This document shows, piece by piece, positions 23,158 through 35,045 of a stretch of DNA of 64,000 nucleotides (position 1 is the stretch's first letter; the number at the start of each line of letters is the position of its first letter). Made by a program: the position numbers and the translations under genes. The notes beneath the pieces are model-generated. The model searched no databases. It had not been told where the DNA came from and saw nothing but the letters and a program-made list of their open reading frames with translations. Location of the stretch: NCBI RefSeq assembly GCF_030272615.1, contig NC_081411.1, positions 214,566,654-214,630,653 of the forward strand. Reading direction: 5' to 3'. The stretch is from Cryptomeria japonica. Its lineage: Eukaryota; Streptophyta; Pinopsida; Cupressales; Cupressaceae.

Positions 23158-23610
23158 AGGCACTATAACTTATGTGTTAACAATTTTCAACTGATAATCT
23201 TTGGAAGTGGAAGGGTTAATAGAAGCCATCTCAATACAATCTCTACAAGGTTTTCCATGAATGCAAGTTTCAACCATTCTTGTTAATTTATGGCATTAGA
23301 AGTGCCGATTTCGTCGATTTACTACTGGTAAATCCCACTTTGAGACATGTTAAAAGTAAGAATTGCACTGGTCATATCATGATGGTTAATTTCACATGAT
23401 TCTGTTCTCTACCATATTAATATTGTCGGGATTCGAAACAATGTGAAACATTTTTAAAGTGAAAATTTGCACTATGTTAATTGTATACTATTGACTTATC
23501 CCAAATGACGTGAAACCTGCAAACTAATAATTTCACTGGTCTTATAGTGATTGTTAATCATGTGCTTCTCTTTTCCCACAATTTAAATATTGTTTAATTC
23601 AATTGGTTAA
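23158..23610 (-). pseudogene. BAHD acyltransferase 5' end and promoter fragment (copy E)
   Basis: The reverse complement contains the BAHD start region (ATGGCTTC context, then a degenerate YELKIVNT stretch) and about 350 bp of promoter, including the region homologous to 49560-49860 of copy C. It ends in the same place inside exon 1 as copy D and is fused to copia gag there. It keeps more promoter sequence than copy D. It is not coding. Confidence 0.7.
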
Positions 23611-23695
23611 AATGAAGTTTTATGTACTGATGGGGAGATTGATCTAGTAGCAAAACAATATCTTTATCTAGTTCAGTTAAAAAAAATAAAAAGTT

Positions 23696-24255
23696 CATAC
23701 AAAATATGTAATAATTAGAACATATGGTGATACCTTAATCAAGAGACAGAAGCTAAGCTGGTTCCAAAAACACAGTACGTTTATATAGAATCTACATAAC
23801 ATGAAAGTTAGTCACACATTTTACACTGTTGATCGTGCAAGCTATGGCTGCAATTTTCCAAGCAGTCAATAACACAATGTATGACTGCGTTGTTTTGGAG
23901 CCAAAATAGCTGTGTCTTAATCTAGATATCAAAACATATCATCTTTCAAAATATATAAAAAAACTAGATTTTACACATACATTCATCAAGCTAATAGACA
24001 TTTAAAAAATATTAAATGAGTCTAATTAATAATCTACAAACATTCTCATACATTTTATTTATTGTTAAATGAAGATACATCACAAGATCATAGTGTGGGT
24101 TTTAGTATTGTTTGATTGGCTAACAAATCACTACCCATCTAAAAATATACATTACACATATATAGACACACTCACTCAAGTTCAATTTATCCCTTAAATA
24201 ACTCAACCAATAAAAATTAAAAATGATTTACATTATAAATTTTAGATAAGCCCAT
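23696..24255. repeat. Distal part of duplicated block (paralogous to 2130-2490)
   Basis: Non-coding. It aligns by eye with 2130-2490, with an extra ~250 bp near 23740-23950 that copy 1 lacks. The following stretch 24256-24572 has no gene. Confidence 0.6.
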
Positions 24256-24572
24256 ATTGTTATAATATTAAAATGTCATTCACAAATATGGAAACTATGA
24301 ACAAGGGGGGTCTAAGTTATGTAAGTTTTTCTCTCTACTATGATCCCTTTGTTTCTCCCTTTTTCATCATATTTCTAAATAAATTCTTGTAGATACTTAA
24401 TACCCACATAAGAAGATGCAAATATATATTAAATTTAGATGCCCATGAGTAGTACAACTAGAGAGAATGATATACTTCATAGGGATCATTTTCCTAAAAT
24501 TGTACCGAAAAATACATCATAAATCTACCTAAATGTACCATGGAAGCAATCAGAAATTTTCTTCTTCGATCT

Positions 24573-26240
24573 ATAAATATTCTCTACATTAAGGATTCCT
24601 TTAGATATAGTCTGAAAAGGTAAGGATAATCTCATGAAATCTACTACAAACATAGCTTGAATATAGAGTGTAAACATCAAGCTACGAAATCCTAACCACC
24701 AAATTAATTAAGGCTTCCTTTTTCATTCATTTTTTCCTATATAGATATCTTCTCTTTTATTTAAAATATACTTTTTGGCATGAACAAATCAAATATTATG
24801 GTTGGTGGCATTGTAAATGCATTAATGATCTCTTCTCTACCATAACTAAACTTCTTGTGAATAGACCCAAAATGATGAACATTTGTTCCTTGGTGATAAA
24901 GGACCTTTTATGATGGTTTTAAATCTTTTACGAATCATTGAATACATTATAGGTTATCCATGAGGGTGGGTGGAAGTTTTGAACTATCAAAAGTCAAGGA
25001 GAATCCATATCGCATGCCTTCAATTATGTTGTAGAGGTTCATGGGTGACTAGGAAGTCAGTCACAAACATGATGTAGAATGCATAAATTATTTTGAGGAT
25101 TTAATTTTGTTATGGAATTTCATAATATAAAATGTGAACTGTCAAGTTTAAATCCTACCTCATGATAGATAATAGGGAAAGGGAATTTTGATAGGCTAGT
25201 AGTTATAAAGATAAAATGAGATGCAAGTAAGATTATCAGACTTGGTACTCAAGGATGGGAAAGTTTGACAATCTGATTTGAAAGAATTAGAATATCTGTT
25301 GGTAATGAATCAGGATATCAGGGATAAGAATAAATGCATGACATTAAAGGAAATCCTAAAATTTTGCATCTCTAACAAATAGAGAAAACACTAAGGAAAA
25401 CACTAGAAAAAACCTATACTTAGACTATTTATGAGCTCTTATATTTCTTGACACTTAGGGGACCCACATAGGATGTCTCAAATTGATTATCAATAATATG
25501 TTGAAAAAAGGGTTAAATATACAAAATGATAATAGAGTGGTAAGAAATGAGACACAAAATAATGGGATGCCAACATTGTCTCTAGTTGGGGATATGCATC
25601 TCTTACAAGCACAACAAGAAATGAAATCTCCAAGAACAAAAATGAGAAAACAAATGGATTAGGATTGACTTATAGAAAAGAATAAAAATATATGAGTAAA
25701 ACAAACTAGAGATTACAATTCACTTTAGATTTTAATATCTCTCATTTATTCCCAAATATCCTAATCTTGCTAGAGATGTACAAGTAAAACTAAACTATAT
25801 CAAAATCTAAAGTGAGTAAAAATCTAATTACTGTAGAGGACAAAAGAAGAATAGAAGAAAAAAACTGACATCAAATGGAGGAGCTTTCCACCTCACATTC
25901 CAATGCGTATAATGGACTACAATGTGCCACACTATCATCCTCACACAATTGATTCAAAAATTTCGAAAATGCTCATTTATAGTGCTTAATTTTAATTGAC
26001 TTGCACACATATATATAAAAAAATGGAGATTGTTTAGGGGTTTTCCATAGTTGAAACCCCATTTTTCTCTTCTTATATCCATGGATAGCTAGAGATAAAA
26101 TATGCTAAAATGATTAATGAGTAATATTAAATCCTAACAATATTAGGATTTTAAAAGTAGAGATATAAATATTTATATGTCTTGACTGATCATGCTACAA
26201 GAAGTACATGGCTACAAGAAGTTTGCAACTACGAGAAGGA
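24573..26240 (+). repeat. Flanking part of chimeric tandem unit 1
   Basis: Sequence starting at ATTCTCTACATTAAGGATTC is repeated at 32862-33849 (with an internal ~700-bp deletion) and, for its first ~240 bp, at 34805-35045. No coding potential seen. It precedes the copia LTR in each unit, so the LTR, gag and BAHD tail were amplified together with this flank. Confidence 0.65.
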
Positions 26241-26608
26241 TGTTAGAAATTAGATATAATTTAATTGTTAGTTATAATTTAAGTTATTAACAATTAAATT
26301 TATGAAACTGAAGTTTTCTGGATGATGAAAGGTCAACAATTTCTTGTAGTGGCAGTGAGGGTTCTAATGGAAATTTATAAACAACAGATCATGTTGGTGA
26401 TTGGTTTACAATTGCTAAATTTTTTTAACTCATATTGTTGGATAATAATAATATTGGATGGCTACTTTCTCCATGGATATAGCCCATATTGGGTGAACAC
26501 CATAATTTGTGTATCACTATGTACATTTTTCTTATTTTTATTTCTACACCTTTAAATTTGCATTATAATTGTTCATTTTCTTATTCCTTCACCTATAAAT
26601 TCCTAACA
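26241..26608 (+). repeat. Copia LTR of chimeric unit 1
   Basis: Begins TGTTAGAAAT and ends TCCTAACA, 368 bp. A mutated primer-binding site (TGATATTAGC) follows. Its paralogue is at 33850-34215. Confidence 0.7.
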
Positions 26609-26744
26609 ATTGATATTAGCACTTGGTGAATTTGGTCTTTTGATAAGGGCTTCTAGATTTGAGAGGGAAAAATGTCTAAAGAAGGAAAATTCAAGGTCAA
26701 AAAATTTAGTGGTCAAAATTATCAATTATGGAAAATGCAGATGG

Positions 26745-27386
26745 TGTAATTTTATACCCTAGGTTTGTTAAATAGATTTATATCCTTTAATTATGCCCTA
26801 CATTGTAATCAGATTTGTAGCATTTTAATAAGTCATAATTCAGTAAAATCAGAAATGAAGGAAGTAGATGAGAGACAAACAAAAATACCATGGGAAAACC
26901 TCCAAGGAGGAAAAACCTAGCATTAAAGACCCTTAGGTCAAATTATATATTCTCTTGATAGAAAAAGTACAATACTTAGCTCCCTTTACAAATCTGAATC
27001 CTTCATGAATGACAGATCTGCACTTCTTCAAGTTTGTACCAAAATTGCCTTTTTCCTCTAGAACTAGTTCGCATAAGTCTGGACAATTTCGCACCCTCAA
27101 GAGAAAGTTCACACTTCTTCAGGCAGAGCTAATTCGCTGAATAATGAATGAGTGATATTGACTTGCAAGGTGTCTTATATTTATATGAATCTTTAACTTT
27201 TTTTTATTGCAAGTCGGCCTCCTTTAATTTGGGCGCCAATATGTGTTGTACCATGGGGTTTTTAGGATAGGGTTGGGCTTAACCTTGGGGCACATTATCC
27301 TTTAGGATAGGGCCCAGTCCTAAATGGGTTTGGATGTTGCCTTTAAGACAATCCGAACCCATACATTATCCTAGTTACAAACAACA
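26745..27386 (-). repeat. 3' LTR of nested copia element
   Basis: 642 bp with TG...CA ends on both strands. It matches 31742-32405, which has a ~22-bp internal duplication (CATTACCCTTTAGGATAGGG type) absent here. Confidence 0.9.
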
Positions 27387-27636
27387 CTCCCTCTTAACTA
27401 GGGAAGAAGAGAATACATAATCTGAACCTTTAGAGTTCCATCTAGCACACAAGCATAGAATTACATCTTCCACCTAGCACACAAGCATAGGATGGTTCTA
27501 GCACACAAGCATAGAAAGTGTAATACACAAGTGGGTCTTTACATAATTACAATTATCCATCTGGCACACAAGCATAGATTGGACATAATTCATTCTTGCA
27601 CACAAGCAAAGAGTGATTCAAAGTGCTGCAGAAGAG

Positions 27637-28656
27637 TCACTGAGATTGAAGCTCCCTCTCAATCAAGGTTCTATTTTCCACAATGCCAAGTCTGTCTCTG
27701 AAGTATTCGAACTTCACTCTGGATAAAGGTTTGTTAAGGATGTCCGCAATATTTTCATCTGTGCTAATGTACTTTAGATGAATGGTGCCTCTTTGCACCA
27801 TGTCCCGAATGAAATGATAGTGAGTTTCCACATGTTTCGACTGATCATGGAATACGGGATTTACTGACATCTTTATACAGCTTTGATTATCACAATGAAT
27901 GGTGGTAGGACCACTATCTTGACCAAATAATCCAACAAGGATCTTGCGAAGCCACACTGCTTCTCTGGATGCAACAAATGTGGCAATGTACTCAGCTTCT
28001 GCAGTGCTGAATGCTACCGAAGATTTCTTTCTACATGCCCAACAGATCCCTGCAGAGCCCAAGTTGAAGCAGATACTTGAAGTACTTTTCCTATCCTTGA
28101 CACTTCCTGCCCAATCTGAATTTGAGTAGCCTTCCAAGAGGATTGAGGTATTAAGTGAATACTTCATCCCATAACCAATCGTGCCACGTAGGTATCTTAG
28201 AATGTGCTTGGCAGCAACCAGGTGAACAAGTTTAGGTAAGCTCATGAACTGACTGAGAGAGTTCATAGCATAGCAGATATCTGGCCTAGTATTGACTAGG
28301 TACATCAGGGAACCAATCAACTGCCTATACTCAGATGGATCTGCAAAATCAGAGTTAGCTGCAGAAACACTTAACTTCTTTAAGTTAGATTCCATAGGAG
28401 TATGCATAGGTTTACAATCTATCATTCTAAATCTTTTCAAAATATCAATAGTATATTTTCCTTGACTTAGAAAAATTTCATTGGATCTTTGCCATACTTC
28501 TAACCCTAGGAAGTAATGCATTAGACCTAAGTCTTTCATCTCAAATTCTGAGGCTAATTCCTTCTTACATCTTATGATTAATTTACTTTCACCGGTGAGA
28601 AATAAATCATCCACATACAAAACTAAAATAAGCATCTCATCATTATAAACTTTCAA
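27637..28656 (-). pseudogene. Copia reverse transcriptase C-terminal part and RNase H
   Basis: 339 codons. YVDDLFLTG (about residue 15) is the RT catalytic motif with both aspartates. KDLGLMHYFLGLEV follows. The RNase H domain contains GYSNSDWAGSVKDRKSTS, TAEAEYIA and HCDNQSCI. The frame is the same as 28705-29058 and 29215-30801; stop codons separate them. RNase H ends close to the 3' LTR, as is normal for copia. Confidence 0.92.
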
Positions 28657-28704
28657 GTAAATGTTAGCATCGACACCATTCTTGCAAAATCCTAAGCTTA
28701 GTAA

Positions 28705-29058
28705 CTACTTATCAATTCTTTCATACCAAGCACAAGGAGCCTGTTTGAGCCCATATAAGGCTTTTGTCAACCTGCAAACATGAGAATCTCTTTTATGGAT
28801 TACATAACCTTCTGGTTGCTCAATGTAGACTTCCTCCTTAATGATACCATTGAGGAAGTTTGTCTTAACATCCATTTGATGTAGCTCCCAACCTTTGGCT
28901 GCAGCAATAGCTATTATAGATCTAATAGAAGTATATCTAGCAATAGGGGCAAAGGTTTCTTCATAATCTATTCCTTCCTTTTGAGAAAAACCACGAGCTA
29001 CAAACGTAGCTTTATATTTTTCAATACTACCATCAATATTATGTTTAATTTTAAACAA
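28705..29058 (-). pseudogene. Copia reverse transcriptase N-terminal part
   Basis: Reads YKATFVARGFSQKEGIDYEE, then TFAPIARYTSI, QMDVKTNFLNG and LYGLKQAPCAWYERIDK, the conserved RT fingers and palm of copia pol. It is in frame with its neighbours, with one stop after IDK and two stops between 29215 and 29058. It would have been one continuous pol frame. Confidence 0.9.
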
Positions 29059-29214
29059 CCATTTAGAGGAAACAACAGACTTACCTTTGCGTCTGGGTAC
29101 AATGTCCTAGACATCATTCTTGATGATAGACCCATACTCTTCATCCATGGCTAATTTCCAAGCATGATGGGACATAGCTTCTTCGACATTGTGAGGTTCA
29201 AACTCAATGATATT

Positions 29215-30801
29215 TCACATCACAGAAATGCAGTTGTTGTGATTTTGGAATCTCTTGCTATTTCTAAAGGTTCCTCTTGGAGCAGCAAATCCTTCAGCAT
29301 CTTGAATCATGTTTCTAACCCAAAGTGGTCTCTTCTTGTAGACCACAATATCCTGAGGTATATTGATAGAGTGCATGGGTTCTAATGGGTCATTCTGAAC
29401 TTCCTGATATGGAAGGTCAATAGACTCCTCCTGTATCTCAGGGTTAGCATCAACTATTGAATCTTTATTTTCAATCACCATATCATTATTATTGGACAAT
29501 GAACCTTTAGATCTTTTGAAAGCAATATCTTCTTCAAAAGTTACATCTCTACTTACCTCAACATACCTTTGACCTGGAATGTAGATCCCGAAGGCTTTGG
29601 AAGATTCATTGTATCCCACTAACATGCCTTTCTTTCCAGATGGATCCAACTTGGTTTGTTTTTCTTTAGGCACATGGACATACACCGGGCTCCCAAATAT
29701 CCTTAGGTGACTGATGTCAGGTTTGATTCTTGTAAATGCTTCTTCAGGAGTTACATCCTTTAGGGTGTGATGAGGACATCTATTTTGAATATAAACTATT
29801 GTTTTGGATGCTTCTGCCCATAGAAAAGGTTGCAGGTCTTGATCATGGATCATGGCTCTTGCAGCTTCAATAATGATCCTATTCTTTCTTTCAGCAACTC
29901 CATCTTGCTGAGGATTGTAGGGAACGTGGAACTCCCTCTCAATTCCTGCTTTAACACAAAAGTCGTAGAAACTACCTGAGGTGTATTCACCTCCATTGTC
30001 AAACCTCAAACATTTAATTCTATTTCCTATAGTATTTTCAACTAAGGCTTTGAATTTTTTAAATCTGTTTAGGACTTCTTCAAACTCTTTGGCTTTAAGA
30101 AAAAAGATCAATGTTTTCCTAGAGAAATCATCTATGAAGATAACATAATATAGGAAGCCGCTAGGAGATGCTACAGACATAGGACCACATAAATCTGAAT
30201 GAATAAGTTCTAACCTTTCTTTAGCCCTACTATCGCTTTTATGAAAAGGATTCTTTACATTCTTACCCATTGCACAACCTTTACAAGCATCATCATGAGA
30301 TAAACTGAGTTTAGGCATACCTTTAACCATTTTACCGAGAGTGGGGAGAGCTTGAAAGTTTAGGTGACCCAATCTTCTATGCCATAGCTCGCATGATTCA
30401 GGGGTCTCATGAATGAGAGCTTGAATTGGATTAGCTACAAGCTTATATAAACTATCACATCTATTTCCAATAATACAAGGAGATTTGAAATTAGATTTCT
30501 TAGGCCAAGTGAGTACTTTCCCTTCAAAAAATGCTATTTGTAATCCCTTATCCTCTAAGGTAGAAATGGAAATAAGATTTCTTTTAATACCAGGTACAAA
30601 GAGAATATCACATAGTTGTAAGGAAATACCAGAATCTAGTTTTAAAGAGGTAGTGCCAGAACCTTTTACTGAGTATCGAGCATCATCATCGATTACTACA
30701 TGAAGGTTGATGTCCTTTTCAATCAGATTTGAGAGATGCTCACGAAATCCTAAGATGTGTCTGGAGGAACCACTGTCAAGTATCCACGTATTGTTGTCCA
30801 T
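29215..30801 (-). pseudogene. Copia protease and integrase
   Basis: WILDSGSSRHI near the start carries the aspartic-protease D-S-G. The GAG-pre-integrase zinc motif follows as HRRLGHLNFQAL ... CKGCAMGK. The integrase core has LELIHSDLCGPM, FIDDFSRK and FDNGGEYTSGSF, with downstream NPQQDGVAERKNR, so the DDE residues are visible. The C-terminal chromo-like part reads LVGYNESSKAFGIYIPG. 528 codons are open, so this part of the element is well preserved. Confidence 0.93.
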
Positions 30802-30879
30802 GGGAACATTGCTGGATAGAGTAGAGATAAGAAGGTAATCTTAACTTTGTTCGGCAACTTCATTTAAGTTGCTTCCCTT

Positions 30880-31658
30880 TCCTTTGGGTCATTCTGACAA
30901 TCTTTAGCATAGTGACCATACTTATCACATTTGAAGCAATGAATGTGAGAGGAATCTCTTGACTTTTTCCTTGGATCATAGGAGGAGGATCTGAAATCTT
31001 TGCTTCTCTTTTCTTTCTTCCAATGTCCACCTTTTCTAGATTTAGCTAAGAGAACATGATTATCTTTGTGAGAGTTCTTGAGTTTTCCTCTTACCTCAAT
31101 TCAAGATTCCTCTTCGATGCAATCAGATTGAAGATGCTCAAAGTTGGGACGATCGGCTCTTCCACCAATGCTACGAATGAATGGTTCCCATTCATCAGGT
31201 AGACCATTTAATGTAATCATAACAAGATCTTTATCCGAGATTTGGCAATCAAGAGTGCTTAGCTTGTCCTTTAGTTCATTGATCTTCATGAAGTAGGCTA
31301 TGATTGAGTCTTCTTCTTTCATTTTCATGTGAAGAAGCTATTGTCTTAGAGCAAGGGCCCTACTGAGTTTTTTGACTTCATACATCCCTTCCAAGTGTTT
31401 GATTGTTTCCCTGGCAGACACAAACTTTGATATGACAATGACAAGATGATTCTTGACAGACTCAATTATGATCCTCCTAGCCTTGAGGGAATCTTTCTTG
31501 AACTGTTTCATCTCTTCAGCATCTTTTGGAGGAGATAGCCTTTCTTCTTCTATAAATTTCAGCAGATCATTCTCCTCAAGGATCAATAGAATGCGGACTT
31601 TCCAAGTAGCAAAATCAATGACTCCCTGAAGTCTATCTTCAGCCTTCAAACCTGACAT
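30880..31658 (-). pseudogene. Copia gag of nested element
   Basis: Likely start MSGLKAEDRLQGVIDFATWK at 31658, just inside the primer-binding site. In-frame stops occur near 31338 and 31101. Gag helices (KELKDKL-type, LNGLPDEWEPFIRSIG) precede a CCHC zinc knuckle, CFKCDKYGHYAKDC, near 30900-30945. A frameshift separates gag from the protease frame. The role is RNA packaging in the virus-like particle. Confidence 0.85.
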
Positions 31659-31741
31659 TTTAATCTGAAAACACATAGCAGCTATATGCAACAAATGAAT
31701 TGCTAAAATCAGAAGTTAGTGACACCTTGGCTTTGATACCA

Positions 31742-32405
31742 TGTAATTTTATACCCTAGGTTTGTTAAATAGATTTATATCCTTTAATTATGCCCTAGAT
31801 TGTAATCAGATTTGTAGCATTCTAATAAGTCATAGTTCAGTAAAATTAGAAATGAAGAAAGTAGATCAGAGACAAACACAAATACCCTGGGAAAACCTCC
31901 AAGGAGGAAAAACCCAGCATTCAAGACCCTCAGGTCAGATTATATATTCTCTTGATAGAAAAAGTACAAGACTTAGCTCCCTTTACAAATCTGAATCCTT
32001 CATGAATGACAAATCTGCACTTCTTCAAGTCTATACCAAAATTGCCTTTGTCCTCTAGAACTAGTTCATATAAGTCTGGACAATTTGGCACCCTCAAGAG
32101 AAAGTTTGCACTTCTTCAGGTAGATCTAATTCGCTGAATAATGAATGAGTGATATTGACTTGCAAGGCGTCTTATATTTATATGCATCTTTAACTTTGTT
32201 TTATTGCAAGTCGGACTCCTTTAATTTGGGCGCCAATATTTGTTGTACCATGGAGTTTTTAGGATAGGGTTGGGCTTAACCTTGGGGCGCATTACCCTTT
32301 AGGATAGGGCACATTACCCTTTAGGATAGGGCGCAGTCCTAAGTGGGTTCGGATGTTTCCTTTAAGGCAATCCGAACCCATACATTATCCTATTTACAAA
32401 CAACA
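31742..32405 (-). repeat. 5' LTR of nested copia element
   Basis: 664 bp, bounded by the primer-binding site on one side and the GATGG target duplication on the other. Confidence 0.9.
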
Positions 32406-32766
32406 GATGGAAGATTACTTATATCAAAAAGCTTTTTGGAAACAATTACAAGGAAAAATAAAGAAATCCACCATAATGTTAGATGAAGAATGGGATATTT
32501 TAGCTAGAAATGCATTGGGAACCATTTGGTTGTGCCTAACACCACCTGTTACATTAAATAGATTGAAAGAAGAAACAACGATTGATTTGATGACAATACT
32601 AAAAAAATTATATGTTAAAGCCTTAGCTTCGACTAAGGTATTTTTAATGAAAAGGCTATTTAATATGAAAATGGCTGAAGGTGGTTCTATAGTGGACCAT
32701 TTAAATTAATTTAGTATATATTTACCAATCAATTATCTTCTAAAATGTTGTAAGTTTTGATGAAGA

Positions 32767-32870
32767 GATTATCTCTTAAATATAATTGAATCTGATCCCA
32801 ATCTCATTCTACTTCCAATCACATAAATTTCTTACATTTAACTTAGGAATATCTTAAAAATGTTCTCTAC
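32767..32870 (+). pseudogene. BAHD 3'-terminal fragment fused to copia gag (copy F)
   Basis: The sequence AATTGAATCTGATCCCAATC, the codons for IESDPN-LILLPIT and the last bases through the stop region match the C-terminus of BAHD copies A-C. The junction with gag lies in a short shared word like AGTTAAAT. The identical junction recurs at about 34722. Confidence 0.75.
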
Positions 32871-34215
32871 ATTTAGAATTCCTTTAGATCTAGTGTGGAA
32901 AGGCAAGAATAATCTCATGAAATCAACTACAAACATAGCTTGAATGTGGAGTGTAAACATCAAGAAATGAAAACCTAGAAAAAACCTATACTTAGACTAT
33001 TTATGAGCTATTTTATTTCTTGACACTTTGGGGACCCACATTGGATGTCTCAAATTGATTATTAATAATAGGTAGAAAATAGGGTTAAATGTACAACATG
33101 ATAATAGAATGATAATAAATGAGACACAAAATAATGGGATGCCAACATTGTCTCTAGTTGGGGATGTGTGTCTATTACAATCTCAAGAAGAAACGAAATC
33201 TCCAACTAGAAAAAAAATGGACAAATAAATCGATTAGTATTAACTTTTAGAAAAGAATAAAAATATACAAGCAAAACTAAGTAGCGATTACAATTCACTC
33301 TAGATTTTAATATCTCTCATTTATTTCCTAATATCCTAAACAATCTAGATATGTAGAAGTAAAACTAAATTATATTAAAATTTAAACCGTAAAAATATAA
33401 TTACTATATAGGATGAAAGAACAATCTAAGAAAAGAACCTAACACCAAATCGAGGAGCTTTCCACCTCATATGCGAGTGCACAGAATGAAATAGAGTTTG
33501 CCACACTATCATCATCACACAATTGATTCAATGATTCTCAAAATGCTCATTTCTAAAGCCAATTTTTTATTGACTTGCACACATAGAGAACAAAAACAAT
33601 TTGGGGATTGTCTAGGGGTTTTCCTTAGTCAAACCCCCATTTCACTCTTCTAATGTGCATAGATAAATAGAGATAAAATATGGTAAAATTATAAATGAAT
33701 AATGTCAAATCCTAACAATATTAGGACTTTAAAAGTATAGATATAAATGTTGATATGTGGTGACTAATCATGTTGCAGGAAGTTTGTGGTTGCAAGAAGT
33801 TTGCAATTGTAGGAAGGACATCAATATGTTAATTGCACTACAATAAGGATGTTAGAAATTAGTTATAATTAAATTATTAGTTATCATTTAAGCTATAAAC
33901 AATAAAATGTATGAGACTAAACCTTTTTGGATGACAAAAGATCAAGGGTTTCTTGTTGCAACAATGAGGGTTTTGAAAGAAATTCATAAAAACATATCAT
34001 GTTGGTGATTGGTTTTCATTTGCTGCAATTTTCTAGCCAATGTTGTTGGATAATATAAATATTTGAGGGTTAGTTTATCTGTGGATGCAACCCATATTGG
34101 GTGAACAAGTTAATTTGTGTATTGATGTGTATGTTTTTCTTATTTTTATTTCTACACTTTAAAATTTGCATTATAATTGTTGGTTTTCTTATTTCTTCAC
34201 CTATCAATTCCTAAT
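32862..34215 (+). repeat. Chimeric tandem unit 2: flank and copia LTR
   Basis: 32862-33849 repeats the flank of unit 1. The LTR is 33850-34215, starting TGTTAGAAAT and ending with a mutated CTAATA, followed by TTGGTATTAGAGT as primer-binding site. Confidence 0.65.
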
Positions 34216-34229
34216 AGTTGGTATTAGAG

Positions 34230-34721
34230 TTGTGTGAATTAAATCTTTTGATAGGGCTTTCTAGATTTGAGTGGGAGAAATATTTGAAAAAGGAAAATTC
34301 AAGGTTAAAAAAATTAAGGCCAAAAATATCAATTATGAAAAATGTGGATGGAAGCTTACCTGTTTCAAAAAGATTTTTGGTGGCCATTACAAGGAAAAGA
34401 AAAAAAAATTAGCACAATATCAGATGACAAATGAGATATTTCGTATAGAAAGGCAATGGGAACCATTTGTTTGTTCCTTGAACCATCTGTAACATTTAAT
34501 ATATCTAAGGAAGCAATAATGGCTCATTTGATGACAACAGTAAATAAATTATATGTAAAACCCATGGCTTTGAATAAGGTATTTTTAATGAAAAATTTAT
34601 ATAATATGAAAATGGCTCAAGGTGGTTTTGTAGTAGACCATTAAATGAATTTAATATATTTAAAATTCAATTATCTTCTGTAAAAGTAAGTTTTGATGAA
34701 TATGTTAGGGCTTTCTTAGTT
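34230..34721 (+). pseudogene. Copia gag of unit 2 (broken)
   Basis: Two frames between 34230 and 34650 show the same gag as unit 1: KIFGGHYKEKKKK, WEPFVCSLNHL and, in another frame, KLYVKPMALNKVFLMKNLYN. Frameshifts separate them. Like unit 1, it stops at the junction with BAHD 3' sequence. Confidence 0.7.
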
Positions 34722-34800
34722 AAATATAATTGAATTTGATCCCAATCATATTCTACTTCCAATCACACAATATTTCTTACATTTAGCTTTGCAATATCTC
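34722..34800 (+). pseudogene. BAHD 3'-terminal fragment (copy G)
   Basis: Carries the same IESDPN-HILLPIT-like C-terminus as copy F (AATTGAATTTGATCCCAATC). It is followed by the start of a third, short flank copy (34805-35045). Confidence 0.7.
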
Positions 34801-35045
34801 ATAAATATTCTCTACATTAAGGGTTCCTTTAGATCTAGTGTGAAAAGGCATGGAGAACCCCATGAAATCTACTACAAACATAGCTTGAATATGGAGTGTA
34901 AACATCAATCTATTAAATCCTAACAACCAACTTAATTAAGGCTTCCACTTTTCATTCATTTCTTCCTATATAAATCCATGCCCTTTTATTTAAAATATAC
35001 TTTCTTGGCATTAAAAAAATTTAATATTGTAGTTGTTGGGCATTC

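Larger units (their letters stand above)
26745..32405 (-). mobile_element. Full-length Ty1/copia retrotransposon nested in gag
   Basis: Minus-strand element of 5.66 kb. The 3' LTR (as transcribed) is 26745-27386 and the 5' LTR is 31742-32405. A GATGG target duplication lies on both sides. The primer-binding site TGGTATCAAAGC follows the 5' LTR (31741-31730). The purine tract AGAGGGAG precedes the 3' LTR near 27395. Order: gag, protease, integrase, reverse transcriptase, RNase H, as in copia. Several stops and one frameshift make it inactive. The first 150 LTR bases differ at about 8 positions. Confidence 0.93.
26671..32709 (+). pseudogene. Copia gag of unit 1, split by a nested copia element
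   Basis: The gag N-terminus MSKEGKFKVKKFSGQNYQLW-K starts at 26671. It stops at 26744 where another copia element is inserted, and resumes at 32411 in the same frame (MEDYLYQKAFWKQLQGK, ILARNALGTIWLCLTPPVT, KLYVKALASTKVFLMKRLFN). The 5-bp GATGG repeat at 26740-26744 and 32406-32410 marks the insertion. Gag ends at about 32760, where BAHD 3'-terminal sequence takes over. No pol belongs to this outer element. Confidence 0.8.

Noticed and set aside
26322-26555. 77-codon hydrophobic frame
   Set aside because: It lies within the copia LTR and has no counterpart in the paralogous LTR at 33850-34215.
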